From: JAOUEA01 sp963825685
Lineage (GTDB): Bacteria; Actinomycetota; UBA4738; HRBIN12
NCBI GenBank assembly: GCA_963825685.1
Contig: CAWGUD010000033.1
Span: forward strand, 62,001 to 126,000
DNA length: 64,000 nucleotides
Direction: 5' to 3'
Shown here: positions 34,771 through 43,952 of the stretch, piece after piece
How the letters are laid out: each line of letters starts with the position of its first letter
How positions within the stretch are numbered: the stretch's first letter is position 1
Position numbers and translations under genes: made by a program
The notes under the pieces: model-generated
Told to the model about the DNA's origin: nothing
The model's database searches: none
What the model saw: only the letters and a program-made list of their open reading frames with translations

Positions 34771-36090
34771 ATGAAGCGTCGACCTTGGCTGACGGTGATC
34801 GCCACCGTCGCCGCGCTCGCCCTGGTGGCGAGCGCTTGTTCCAACGACGACGGTGGTGGCGACACCGGCGACGGCACCGACACCGAGACCGCGGAAGCCG
34901 ACGAGTTCGGCACGGTCGAGATCGCGGCGGGCGAGCCGATCAACATCGGTTCGCTGCTCGTGATCTCGGGCGCCGACGCCGCGCTCGGTCAGGACAGCCA
35001 GAACGGCGCCGTGCTCGCCGCCGACTACCTCGACGGCACGTTCGACGGCACCGACGGCCAGCTGCTCGGCCACGACATCCAGTGGACGCACGAGGACGAG
35101 CTCTGCTCGGCCGAAGGTGGTCAGGCTGGAGGCACCGCGCTCTCGGCCGACCCGTCCATCGTGGCCGTGATCGGCACGAGCTGCTCGAGCGCCGCGTTGG
35201 GCGTCGCCGACACGATCCTGTCGGAGAAGGGCATCCTGCTCTTCTCGCCGTCCAACACGAACCCGGCGCTGACCTCGGAAGAGGCGCACCAGCCGTTCTA
35301 CGCGCGCACCGCGCACAACGACCGCATCCAGGGTGCGATCGTGGCGGAGTACGCCCTGAACGAGCAGGGGGCGACGAAGCTGGCGACGATCCACGACGAG
35401 AGCCCGTACACGCAGGGCCTCACCGCGGCCGCGGCCGTCAACTTCGAGGCCGGTGACGGCACCGTGACGGTGCAGGAGCAGATCAACTCCGAGGACACCG
35501 ACTTCAAGCCGCTGCTGCGGTCGATCGCTGAGGGCGAACCCGACGTGCTGTACGCGCCGGTGTTCGTCGCGGCGTGCTCGCTGATCCTCAAGCAGGCGGC
35601 CGAGATCATGCCCGACGTCACGATCATGGCGTCGGACGGGTGCATGAGCAGCGACACGCTCAAGAACGCCGGCGACGCCGTCGACGGTGTCTTCCTGTCG
35701 TCGCCGGACATCTCGGTGTTCCAGGAGGGTGAGTTCTACTCCAACGAGTTCATCCCCGCCTACGAGGAGCAGTTCGGCACGGAGCCGACCTCGGTCTTCC
35801 ACGCGCACAGCTTCGACGCGACGAACGTCCTGTTCGACGCGATCGAGCAGGTCGCGGTGGAGAACGACGACGGCTCGCTGTCGATCCCTCGGACCGCCCT
35901 GCGCGACGCGGTGTTCGCGACGTCGGGGTACGAGGGCCTCACCGGCATCATCACCTGCACCGAACTCGGTGACTGTGCCACGGACGTGACGATCGGCATC
36001 TTCGAGGGCCCGAACTGGCCCGTCGAGGGTGGGGCGAAGCCCGACACACCGGTGTACAGCGACACGAAGTCGCTGGACGACGTCCTGTAG
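34771..36090 (+). CDS. Branched-chain amino-acid ABC transporter, substrate-binding lipoprotein
   Basis: A 439-residue type I periplasmic binding protein. A lipoprotein signal peptide (MKRRPWLTVIATVAALALVASAC) with lipobox VASAC is followed by an acidic Gly/Asp/Thr linker and a two-lobed LivJ-like fold (INIGSLLVISGADAALGQD, ADPSIVAVIGTSCSSAA, KLATIHDESPYTQGL). It captures branched-chain amino acids or related substrates outside the membrane; true specificity cannot be read. The ATG at 34771 has AAGGGAAGGGGG upstream, which rules out an earlier in-frame ATG at 34711. A strong hairpin follows before the permease genes. Confidence 0.93.
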   Translation: MKRRPWLTVIATVAALALVASACSNDDGGGDTGDGTDTETAEADEFGTVEIAAGEPINIGSLLVISGADAALGQDSQNGAVLAADYLDGTFDGTDGQLLGHDIQWTHEDELCSAEGGQAGGTALSADPSIVAVIGTSCSSAALGVADTILSEKGILLFSPSNTNPALTSEEAHQPFYARTAHNDRIQGAIVAEYALNEQGATKLATIHDESPYTQGLTAAAAVNFEAGDGTVTVQEQINSEDTDFKPLLRSIAEGEPDVLYAPVFVAACSLILKQAAEIMPDVTIMASDGCMSSDTLKNAGDAVDGVFLSSPDISVFQEGEFYSNEFIPAYEEQFGTEPTSVFHAHSFDATNVLFDAIEQVAVENDDGSLSIPRTALRDAVFATSGYEGLTGIITCTELGDCATDVTIGIFEGPNWPVEGGAKPDTPVYSDTKSLDDVL

Positions 36091-36114
36091 TCCCGGAACG
36101 AGAGAACGACGGAT

Positions 36115-36146
36115 CCCCGGGCGACCGCGTGAGCGGTCGCCCGGGG
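36115..36146 (+). terminator. 14-bp GTGA-tetraloop hairpin between binding-protein and permease genes
   Basis: CCCCGGGCGACCGC (36115-36128), loop GTGA, then the exact complement (36133-36146). No T run follows. Such hairpins after the binding-protein gene of ABC operons commonly stabilise the upstream mRNA or partly terminate, giving more binding protein than permease. Here the next gene starts 28 bases downstream. Confidence 0.7.
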
Positions 36147-36174
36147 GCCCATCCATGAGGGGGGCGGGCGAGGC

Positions 36175-37275
36175 GTGTCCAGTTCCGGGTCCGCACGAAC
36201 CGTCGACGCGCGGCTGAGCGGTTTCGCGACGCTCCCGTGGCGTCGCATCATCCTGGTGGTGCTCGGTGCGACGATCGCGTTCGTCTCCGTCGCGGGCGCC
36301 TACAAGACCCTCACCCTGCCGGAAGGGGAACGGTACTCGGGCGACTTCTGGATCGACCAGATCGTCAACGGCCTGGGTCAGGGCGCGATCCTCGCCCTGA
36401 TCGCGCTCGGCTACACGCTCGTGTACGGCATCCTCCGCATGATCAACTTCGCCCACGGCGAGGTGTTCATGGCGGGGGCGTTCATCTCCTTCTTCTTCGC
36501 CGATGCGTATCTCAAGAGCGGGTTCCTCGACTCGAACACGTACCTCGCGCTCCTGATCCTGCTGGTCGTCTCGATCGCCGGGTCGACCCTCGTCGCGGTC
36601 CTGCTGGAGCGCATCGCCTATCGCCCCCTGCGCAACGCGCCGCGGCTCGTGCCGCTGATCACCGCGATCGGGGCGTCCCTCTTCATCCAGAACGCGTTCC
36701 GCGGCTTCTTCGGACCGCAGCCCTACGGCTACCCGTTGCCGACGCTGCTGGAGGGGTCGGTCGAGATCGTCGGCATCTCGGTGGCGAAGGTCCAGCTGCT
36801 CGTCTTCGTGACGGCGATCGTGGCGATGGTGGCTCTCCAGCTCTTCGTGAACCGCAGCCGGACGGGGCGCTCGATGCGAGCGGTCGCCGAGGACAGTGAG
36901 ATCGCCAGCCTCATGGGGATCAACGTGGACCGCATCGTCGTGATCACGTTCGTCGTGGGCGGCATCCTCGCCGGCATCGCCGGTCTGCTGTTCGCCCTCA
37001 CGTTCCAGCAGGTGCAGTTCACGATGGGCTTCAAGCCGGGCATCGCGGCGTTCACCGCCGCCGTGCTCGGCGGCATCGGCAGCATCGGCGGGGCCGCCCT
37101 CGGCGGGTTCGTGCTGGGGGTGCTCCAGGCCGTCGGACCGCCGCTGCTGCTGACCGGCTTCGGCATCCCGAGCCCGTTCTCCTTGAAGGACGCGTTCGTG
37201 TTCCTGATCCTGATCCTGGTGCTCGTGTTCCGACCCGGCGGCCTGCTCGGCTCCGGAGAGGCGGAGAAGGTCTGA
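36175..37275 (+). CDS. livH: Branched-chain amino-acid ABC transporter permease LivH
   Basis: A 366-residue inner-membrane permease. A ~55-residue N-terminal extension with one extra hydrophobic segment (IILVVLGATIAFVSVAGAY) precedes the LivH core: NGLGQGAILALIALGYTLVYGILRMINFAHGEVFMAGAF, YRPLRNAPRLVPLITAIG, LLFALTFQQVQFTMGFKPGIAAFTAAVLGGIGSIGGA. GTG start. The stop overlaps the next gene by one base. Confidence 0.93.
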   Translation: MSSSGSARTVDARLSGFATLPWRRIILVVLGATIAFVSVAGAYKTLTLPEGERYSGDFWIDQIVNGLGQGAILALIALGYTLVYGILRMINFAHGEVFMAGAFISFFFADAYLKSGFLDSNTYLALLILLVVSIAGSTLVAVLLERIAYRPLRNAPRLVPLITAIGASLFIQNAFRGFFGPQPYGYPLPTLLEGSVEIVGISVAKVQLLVFVTAIVAMVALQLFVNRSRTGRSMRAVAEDSEIASLMGINVDRIVVITFVVGGILAGIAGLLFALTFQQVQFTMGFKPGIAAFTAAVLGGIGSIGGAALGGFVLGVLQAVGPPLLLTGFGIPSPFSLKDAFVFLILILVLVFRPGGLLGSGEAEKV

Positions 37276-37880
37276 TGCGGGCGGCCGTCCGGATCGGGGC
37301 GATCGCCGGGATCGTGACGATCTTCCTCGCGGCGGTCGGTCTGATCGGCAACTTCACCGAGCTGAACCTGATCGGCACCCAGGTGACGTTCGCCGGTCTG
37401 ATGATCGTGACGCCGCCGCTGCTCGCCGGCTACGTGACCATCACGCCGCGGGTCGAGGCGGGACAGTTGATCGAGCTCGGTCGCGGGCAGGCGCTCGCGG
37501 CCGGTGCGACCGCCGGGGCGCTCGCCGGCGTGGTCTTCGGGGCGTTCGTGGTCTTCGTCGACACGTTCGGCGTCGAGCGCATCCGCGAGGTGTTCATCAA
37601 CATCTCACCCGAGCTGATGGAGTACCTGACGCGAGGACGCCCCGCGATCGTCGCGGCCGCGATCCTCGTCGCCGTCTCGGTGGCAGCTGGCGCGGCCGGA
37701 GCGGGGTACCGCACGCTGCCCGATCCTGTCCGCCGCCCGCTGGGGACGGCCGTGTGGGTGACGCTGCTCTTCGGGTTCCTGCAGCGCATCGTGCCGATCG
37801 CGCTCGACCAGCTCGATGTGGAGCGCGACTGGATGTACAGCAAGGTGACCGGGGGCCTGACGTGGGTCGGCGCGGCGTGA
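37275..37880 (+). CDS. Membrane protein between livH and livM (possible N-terminal part of LivM)
   Basis: A 201-residue protein with about four to five hydrophobic segments (IGAIAGIVTIFLAAVGLIG, VTFAGLMIVTPPLLAGYVTI, AGATAGALAGVVFGAFVVFVD, AAAILVAVSVAAGAAGAGY, AVWVTLLFGFLQRIVPIAL). It overlaps livH by one base and livM by four (GTGA). It ends GGLTWVGAA, and livM begins VIAAVAAGASVL: joined, these would make one transmembrane helix. A single missing base (GCGGCG-TGATC) would fuse the two proteins. So it is either a coupled accessory subunit or the severed N-terminal domain of a large LivM. Confidence 0.65.
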   Translation: MRAAVRIGAIAGIVTIFLAAVGLIGNFTELNLIGTQVTFAGLMIVTPPLLAGYVTITPRVEAGQLIELGRGQALAAGATAGALAGVVFGAFVVFVDTFGVERIREVFINISPELMEYLTRGRPAIVAAAILVAVSVAAGAAGAGYRTLPDPVRRPLGTAVWVTLLFGFLQRIVPIALDQLDVERDWMYSKVTGGLTWVGAA

Positions 37881-39057
37881 TCGCGGCGGTCGCCGCGGGC
37901 GCCTCCGTGCTGAAGGCCCGCAAGGGCGATGCGATCCGCGCCGCGATCAGGGGTCAACGTGACCGGCGGGCCGACGGTCCTCGCCTCACCCCGCTCACCT
38001 TCGCTCTGATGCTCGTGGGTCTCGCCGTCGTGCTGATCGCGCCCCACGTGCTCGGCTCCGTGATCTCCGAGGTCCTCGGCACCGTCATGGTGTTCGCGTT
38101 GCTCGGCCTCGGGCTCAACATCGTCGTGGGCTACGCCGGACTGCTGGACCTCGGGTACGTGTTCTTCTTCACGCTCGGGGCGTACTCCCTCGCCCTGCTC
38201 ACCGGGGCCACCTTGAACACGTTCGTCGGCTCCACCGAGCCGGCGATCGCCTTCAACCTCAACTTCTACGTCGCGATCCCGATCGTCGTGCTGATCGCCG
38301 CCGGCGCCGGCGTGCTGATCGGTGCGCCGGTGCTGCGCCTGCGCGGCGACTACCTCGCGCTCGTCACCCTCGGCCTGGGCGAGATGATCGTCGTGCTGGT
38401 CACGAGTCCCATGGCTCGAGCCGCTCGTCGGCGGTCCCCAGGGCATGCGCGACATCACCGACGCCGCGGTCGGGAACTTCGGGTTCCGCGATCCCGAAGC
38501 ACTTCTACTACCTCGCGTTCGCCTTCGTCGTGCTCGCGCTCTTCGTCTCGTGGCGCCTCGCGAACTCGCGCGTCGGCCGTGCGTGGACCGCGCTGCGCGA
38601 GGACGAGCAGGTCGCCGACGCGATGGGTGTGAGCACGACCGCCTACAAGCTGCTCGCGTTCGCGATGGGCGGCGCGATCGGCTCGGTCGGCGGCGCGTTG
38701 TTCGCCGTGAAGATCGGCTCCCTCACGCCGGCGAGCTTCACCGTGCTCGTCTCGATCCAGGTGCTCGGCATCGTGATCCTGGGAGGCATCGGCAGCCTGC
38801 CCGGCGTGATCGTCGGGTCCCTCGTGCTCGTGGGCCTCCCGGGGCTGCTGCGCGAGTTCGAGGAGTACCGCCTGCTCGCCTACGGCGCGGCGCTCGTCGC
38901 GGTGATGCTGCTGCGGCCCGCGGGCCTCATCCCCAACGTGCGCAGGAGCCGTGAGCTGAAGGACGAGGATCGAGAACAGGACAAGTGGGCCAGCGACGTG
39001 GCGGCCGACGAACACGCGGCGACGCCCATCACGCCGCTCGGGGAGGGCGCCGGATGA
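37877..39057 (+). CDS. livM: Branched-chain amino-acid ABC transporter permease LivM (two frame breaks)
   Basis: About 392 residues when two +1 shifts are corrected. LLGLGLNIVVGYAGLLDLGYVFFFTLGAY and LRLRGDYLALVTLGLGEMIVVLV are in the first frame. SPWLEPLVGGPQGMRDITD continues after removing one base near 38411 (AGTCCC[A]TGG). KHFYYLAFAFVVLALFVSWRL continues after a second near 38493, followed by RVGRAWTALREDEQVADAMGV, the loop that contacts the ATPases, and PGVIVGSLVLVGLPGLL. A ~30-residue charged C-terminal tail follows. The stop overlaps the livG ATG by three bases. Confidence 0.9.
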
Positions 39058-39845
39058 GCCCCGCCCTGCTGGAGGTCGACGGCGTCACGAAGCGGTTCGG
39101 GGGGCTCAGCGCCCTCAACGACCTCTCGTTCGAGGTCGCGGAGGGCGAGATCGTCTCGATCATCGGCCCCAACGGCGCCGGCAAGTCGACCGTGTTCAAC
39201 GTGATCACCGGCCTCTACCCGCCCGACGAGGGCGACGTGCGCCTGCGTGGCATCTCGGTCGTGGGTCTGGCGCCGAACCGCCTCACGCGGGCGGGGATCG
39301 CGCGCACGTTCCAGAACGTGCACCTCTTCCCGAACATGACCGTGCTCGAGAACGCGATGGTCGGACAGCACTGCCGCAGCAAGGCGGGGGTCTTCGGGTC
39401 GATCTTCCGCCCGCCCTCGGTGCGCCGCGAGGAAGCCGCGATCCGCGCTCGCGCCCAGGAGAGCCTCGAGTTCTTCGGGTCGCGATTGGCCGGGTACCGA
39501 CAGGACCAGCCCGCGTTCGTGCTCTCGTACGCGAACCGACGGCGGCTCGAGATGGCCCGGGCGCTGGCCACCGATCCCGCCATCATCCTGCTCGACGAAC
39601 CGACCGCGGGGATGAACCCGCGCGAGACGCTCGAGCTGCGCGACCACATCGTGCGCATGCGCGACGAGCTCGGCCTCACCGTGCTCGTGATCGAGCACGA
39701 CATGCGGGTGGTCAAGGGCGTGTCGGATCGCGTGATCGCGTGCGACTACGGTCGCAAGATCGCCGAGGGCACGTACGAGGAGGTCGCCAACGACGAGCAC
39801 GTCGTCGAGGCCTACCTGGGGGTCCGGCACGAGGAGCTCGGGTGA
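39054..39845 (+). CDS. livG: Branched-chain amino-acid ABC transporter ATP-binding protein LivG
   Basis: A 263-residue ABC ATPase: Walker A GPNGAGKSTVFN, the LivG-type QNVHLFPNMTVLENAMVG Q-loop region, a signature where the usual LSGGQ-like motif is LSYANRRRLEMARAL, Walker B ATDPAIILLDEPTAGMNP, and H-loop VIEHDMRVV. LSYANRR resembles the LSYGxQR variant common in LivG. It energises uptake with LivF. ATG at 39054 overlaps livM (ATGA); the stop overlaps livF. Confidence 0.94.
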   Translation: MSPALLEVDGVTKRFGGLSALNDLSFEVAEGEIVSIIGPNGAGKSTVFNVITGLYPPDEGDVRLRGISVVGLAPNRLTRAGIARTFQNVHLFPNMTVLENAMVGQHCRSKAGVFGSIFRPPSVRREEAAIRARAQESLEFFGSRLAGYRQDQPAFVLSYANRRRLEMARALATDPAIILLDEPTAGMNPRETLELRDHIVRMRDELGLTVLVIEHDMRVVKGVSDRVIACDYGRKIAEGTYEEVANDEHVVEAYLGVRHEELG

Positions 39846-40576
39846 GCGACGTCGTCGAGCGCACGCCGGTGCTGGAGCTGCGCAACGTCTCCACCCACTA
39901 CGGCCTCGTCGCGGTGCTGCGGGAGGTCGACATGCAGATCTTCTCGGGTGAGATGGTCTGCCTGCTCGGAGGCAACGCGAGCGGCAAGAGCACGACCCTG
40001 AAGACGATCTTGGGCTACGTGACCCCGTCCGAGGGTGAGGTGATCTTCGAGGGGGAGACGATCTCCGGTCTGTCGACCTCGGAGATCGTTCGTCGCGGCA
40101 TCTCGATGGTGCCCGAGAACCGCCGGTTGTTCGCGGACATGACGGTCGACGAGAACCTGCAGCTCGGGGCCTATCTGCGCACCGACAAGGAGTCGATCGC
40201 TCGCGACCGTGAGCAGGTGCTGGAGACGTTCCCTCGCGTCCGCGAGCGACTGAAGCAGAAGGCGGGCACCCTCTCCGGCGGTGAGCAGCAGATGGTGGCG
40301 ATGGGGCGCGCGCTGATGGCCGACCCGAAGGTGCTGCTGATGGACGAGCCGTCGATGGGGCTCGCCCCCGTGCTCGTCGAGCAGGTCTTCGAGATCATCC
40401 AGACGATCCGCGAGCTCGGGCGCACCGTGTTCGTCGTGGAGCAGAACGCGAACATGGCCCTGCGCATCGCCGATCGCGGGTACGTGATCCAGACCGGGGA
40501 GGTCGTGCTGGCCGACACGGCCGAGGCGCTGCTCAACAACCCCCAGATGCGCCAGGCGTACCTGGGCGAGCTCTGA
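39842..40576 (+). CDS. livF: Branched-chain amino-acid ABC transporter ATP-binding protein LivF
   Basis: A 244-residue LivF-type ATPase: Walker A GGNASGKSTTLK (Asn-Ala instead of the usual Asn-Gly), MVPENRRLFADMTVDENLQLGAY, signature LSGGEQQMVAMGRAL, Walker B PKVLLMDEPSMGLAP, and VVEQNANMALRIADRGYV. The GTG at 39842 overlaps the livG stop (GTGA). It is the last transporter subunit; the cyclodeaminase homologue starts eleven bases later and is probably co-transcribed. Confidence 0.94.
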   Translation: MSDVVERTPVLELRNVSTHYGLVAVLREVDMQIFSGEMVCLLGGNASGKSTTLKTILGYVTPSEGEVIFEGETISGLSTSEIVRRGISMVPENRRLFADMTVDENLQLGAYLRTDKESIARDREQVLETFPRVRERLKQKAGTLSGGEQQMVAMGRALMADPKVLLMDEPSMGLAPVLVEQVFEIIQTIRELGRTVFVVEQNANMALRIADRGYVIQTGEVVLADTAEALLNNPQMRQAYLGEL

Positions 40577-40587
40577 GGTCGGGCGCC

Positions 40588-41509
40588 GTGCAGGTGCCCT
40601 TCGTGGACGCCGCCGAGTTGGCTCGTCGCCTCCCGATGCGAGACGCGATCGACGCCCTCGAGGTGGCGTTCCGCGACGGCGACCCATCGGCCACCCCGCT
40701 GCGATCGCACGTCACGACCCCCGAGGGAGCCTTGCTGCTGATGCCTGCGGTGGGGGAGGCCGGGGTGGGCGTGAAGCTCGTGACCCTGACCGAGGCGAAC
40801 CCGGACCGCGGGCTGCCGTTGATCCACGCGCTCTACGCGCTGTTCGATCCGGTGACCCAGGCGCCGCGGATGCTCGTCGACGGGTCGGCGCTGACCGCCC
40901 TGCGCACCGGGGCCGTGAGCGGGCTCGCCACGCGGTACCTGGCGCGCGCCGATGCCACGAGGCTCGTGATCTTCGGCGCGGGGGTGCAGGCGCATGCCCA
41001 CCTGGAGGCGATCGCCACCGTGCGTTCCGTGACCCATCTCGTGGTCGTGAGCCGGACGCGCGATCGCGCCGAGCGGCTGGTGGAGCGAGCGGCCACGATG
41101 GGGATCGACGCCGAGGTCGGAACGATGCGACGCCGTGGCCGACGCCGACGTCGTCTGCACCTGCACCACGTCGACCGAGCCGTTGTTCGACGGGGAACGG
41201 CTCGCCCCGGGGGCCCACGTGAACGCGGTCGGCGCGTACCGACCTGAGACCAGGGAGGTCGACACCGAGACCGTGCGCAGGGCCCGCGTCGTGGTGGAGA
41301 CGAGGGCGGCGGCGCTGGAGGAGGCGGGCGATCTGCTGCTGCCGATCGGCGAGGGCGCGATCTCGGCCGACCACGTGATCGCGGACCTGCAGGAGGTCGT
41401 GCGGGGCAGCGCGGTCCGTGAGGGCGACGACGACGTCACCCTGTTCGAGTCGGTCGGCTTGGCGTTCGAGGATCTCGCGGTGGCGGGAGCGCTCGTCGCC
41501 GCGCTGTGA
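40588..41509 (+). CDS. Ornithine cyclodeaminase/mu-crystallin family protein (frame break near 41125)
   Basis: About 306 residues after correction. The NAD(P)-binding Rossmann region LVIFGAGVQAHAHLEAIA and the substrate region DGSALTALRTGAVSGLATRYLA are typical of the OCD/mu-crystallin family, which includes ornithine and lysine cyclodeaminases, alanine dehydrogenases and ketimine reductases. A +1 shift occurs near 41125 between EVGTM and DAVADADVVCTCTTST. Position directly behind the Liv transporter suggests a role in catabolism of an imported amino acid; the exact substrate cannot be told. GTG start. Confidence 0.85.
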
Positions 41510-42520
41510 CGGCCTTGCGGGCCGCCGCGGGTGCGGTTCAGGATGCGTTCATGGGGGTCCCCGACACCCGATACGCGATCACGCCCGACGGTGTTCATCT
41601 CGCGTACCAAGCGGTCGGTGAGGGACCGATCGATCTGGTCTGGCAGTTCGATCTGATCTTCGGCACCGTGGAGGACGTCTGGGAGACGATCGTTGGCGAC
41701 TGGCTCCGAGAGCTCTGCATCGTTCACCCGGCTGATCCTGCACGATCGACGGGGCACAGGTCTGTCGAGCCGGAACGTCCCGCCGCCGAACCTCGAGACT
41801 CGGGTCGCCGACCTGAACGTGATCCTCGATGCCATGGGGAGCAAGCGGCCCGTGCTCGGGGGATTCGGTGATGGAGGAGCGGCCAATGTGCTGCTCGCCG
41901 CGTCCCAGCCGGAGCGCGTGCACTCTCTCGTGTGGGAAGCGCCACTTCCCCGCACCACATGGGCGCCCGATTTCCCGTGGGGGCGCGATCGCGAGTTCTT
42001 GGAGCGATACGACAAGGTGACGGCTGAGTTGTGGGGCTCCGAGGAGTTCGGCCCGGCGATCGCCGAGCTTGAGGCGGAACTTGGTGACGGCGTCCCGCCC
42101 GAGCTCGTCGCCATGATGGGCCGGCTCTCGAGGCACACCGCGACGCCCGACGTGGCGGTCATCATCAATCAGATGTGGAACGAGACGGACGTCCGGGCGA
42201 TCCTTCCTTCGGTGAGCGCGCCCACCCTCCTTCTCGCCTACGAGAAGGAGTCTGCAGACTACGTTGCCTCGCTGATGCCGAATGCCGAGGTTCGGTTCCT
42301 CCCAGCTGTGTGGGACGCCGGGAGCGATACCGAAGGGATCCGGCACATCCGCGAATGGCTCGGTGTCGCCCCACCCGCCCCCGACCTCGAACGTGTCCTG
42401 GCGACCGTGCTCTTCACCGACATCGTGGGGTCGACCGAGCGGCTCGTTGAGCTCGGAGACGCTAGATGGCGCTCGCTCCTTGCTCGCCACGACGAGCGTG
42501 GAAAGCCGCAGGTCAAGCAA
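41506..42520 (+). pseudogene. Alpha/beta hydrolase-adenylate cyclase fusion, truncated at tRNA-Leu
   Basis: The N-terminal part is an alpha/beta hydrolase (TRYAITPDGVHLAYQAVGEGPIDLVW, LILHDRRGTGLSSRN, PVLGGFGDGGAANVLLA). It is joined to the beginning of a class III nucleotide cyclase domain (LATVLFTDIVGSTERLVELGDARWRSLLARHDE). Homologous fusions continue for over 120 residues, but here similarity ends at about 42500, just before the 3' end of tRNA-Leu on the other strand. A +1 shift also occurs near 41716 (GAGCTC[T]GCA). Third codon positions are less GC-rich than in neighbours, suggesting transfer. Without the rest of the cyclase domain no cyclase activity is expected. Start at GTG 41506 or ATG 41551. 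Confidence 0.75.
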
Positions 42521-42522
42521 GG

Positions 42523-42606
42523 TGCCGGGAGAGGGGGTCGAACCCTCACGAGCCGAAGCTCACGGGATTTTGAGTCCCGCGCGTCTGCCAGTTCCGCCAT
42601 CCCGGC
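42523..42606 (-). tRNA. tRNA-Leu(CAA)
   Basis: An 84-base class II tRNA on the minus strand. Acceptor arms are GCCGGGA (5', from 42606) and TCCCGGC (3', 42530-42524) with discriminator A at 42523. The anticodon stem CGGGA/TCCCG encloses CTCAAAA, giving anticodon CAA. The long variable arm is GAGCTTCGGCTC, and the T arm GAGGG-TTCGACC-CCCTC is perfect. The CCA end is not fully encoded (ACCT follows). It decodes UUG. Its 3' end abuts the truncated hydrolase-cyclase gene. Confidence 0.95.
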
Positions 42607-42639
42607 CGGAGCCTCCATAGACTAGCGGCCACCCCGCCC

Positions 42640-43801
42640 ATGACCCTGCGTAGCCGAGCCCTGTTGGTCCTCGTCCTGTTCGCCGTGCTCTGCACGGTCG
42701 TGCCCGCCTGCTCGCCTTCCGACACAGGAGAGACCCGACGTCAAGATCGCGTTCTTCCAGGACCTCTCGGTCCCCGATCACGTCGACCTCGTGTCGCCGT
42801 CGTTCCTCGCCTTCGACATGGTCGTGCAGCGTCGTCTCGAGGGTCAGGGGGTGACGGCCGAGGTCGTGCAGTTCGACACGCGCGGGGACGCGGGGGCCGC
42901 GATCGAGATGGCGGAGGAGGTCGCCGCCGAGGGGTCGTTCGTGCTCGCCGTGGCGGCCCCGTTCTGGCACGAGCCCGCCGAGGTCGGGCGCATCCTCGCC
43001 GAGGCGGGAGTGCCGACGATCAGCCTGTCACCGGTCAGTGCCTCACCCTGGGTCGCACCCACGGCGCCTGCAGGGGAGGCCGGCGCACTGTGGCGGCGGC
43101 TCGTGCCCGACCGGACCGCCGAGGCCTCGTTGCTGGCCGAGATCGCGGGCCGGCGTTCGGCCGAAGGGGTGCCCCAACCGATCTGCCTCGTCGAGGACGG
43201 GAGCGAGTACGGGCGCGGCCTCGTGGGGCAGGTCGAGGCGGGGCTCGGCCCATGGCCGTCGACGCGGATCGACGGGTCGGACGCGATCGGAGCCGCGGAG
43301 GAGATCGCGACGACCGGCTGCAGGGTCGTCCTGTGGGGAGGCTTCCCGCCGGGGGCGAGAGAGCTCGCGCGGGCGATGCGTGCCGCAGGGTCCGCGCGCG
43401 GACGGCCCGTCGACCTCGCGGGCGACGCGCTCAAGACCACGATCCCGCCCACGTCCCCTGCGGGCGACGGCGTCGTGGTGGGGTCGGTCGCATGCCCGTG
43501 TGTCGACGTCTCGCTCGATCTGCGGCTCGCGAGCCGCCGCTTCGTGAACGCCTATCAGTCCGAGCACGGACTGGCCCCAGGCGCGTATGCCGCGGAAGGC
43601 TGGGACGCGGGCCGCCTCGCGGCGGATGCGATCGCGGCCGGCGCCGTCGATCGCACGGCGATGCAGGCGGCGTTCCGCGCGCTCACGACGCACGTCGGCG
43701 TGGCTCGGACGTACACCTTCGACGACGACGGCGAGCTCCTCGGCGCGGAGCCGAGCTTGTTCGCGGCCGCCGGCACCCGGTGGCTCCCACTCCCCGCGTA
43801 A
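42640..43801 (+). CDS. Orphan substrate-binding lipoprotein, LivJ-like (frame break near 42732)
   Basis: About 386 residues after correcting one +1 shift. A lipoprotein signal (MTLRSRALLVLVLFAVLCTVVPAC, lipobox VVPAC) is followed, in the +1 frame from RPDVKIAFFQDLSVPDHVDL, by a type I binding-protein fold (FLAFDMVVQRRLEGQGV, VLAVAAPFWHEPAEVGRILAEAGVPTI, YQSEHGLAPGAYAAEGWDAGRLAADAI). It resembles the amino-acid or amide binders of Liv-type transporters, but no permease or ATPase gene is adjacent, so it may share the Liv system upstream or be a sensor. It is divergent to tRNA-Leu. Confidence 0.8.
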
Positions 43802-43878
43802 CCGACCACGCCCGTTCGTCGATGAAACCCGCGGACCGCCGCTCTACGTAGTCCATGCGGGGGGACCGCGTGCCCGCA

Positions 43879-43907
43879 TTGCCCGTTGGTCGCCCCGGGC
43901 CTATAGT
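43879..43907 (+). promoter_or_regulatory. Promoter of amino-acid ABC operon
   Basis: TTGCCC (43879-43884) and TATAGT (43902-43907) are 17 bases apart. A small hairpin (GAGGGG 43913-43918 with CCCCTC 43933-43938) sits in the leader just before the ribosome-binding site GGAAGGAGG. Confidence 0.6.
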
Positions 43908-43952
43908 CCGGCGAGGGGCGCTCGAGTCGGGTCCCCTCTGGAAGGAGGCAGG

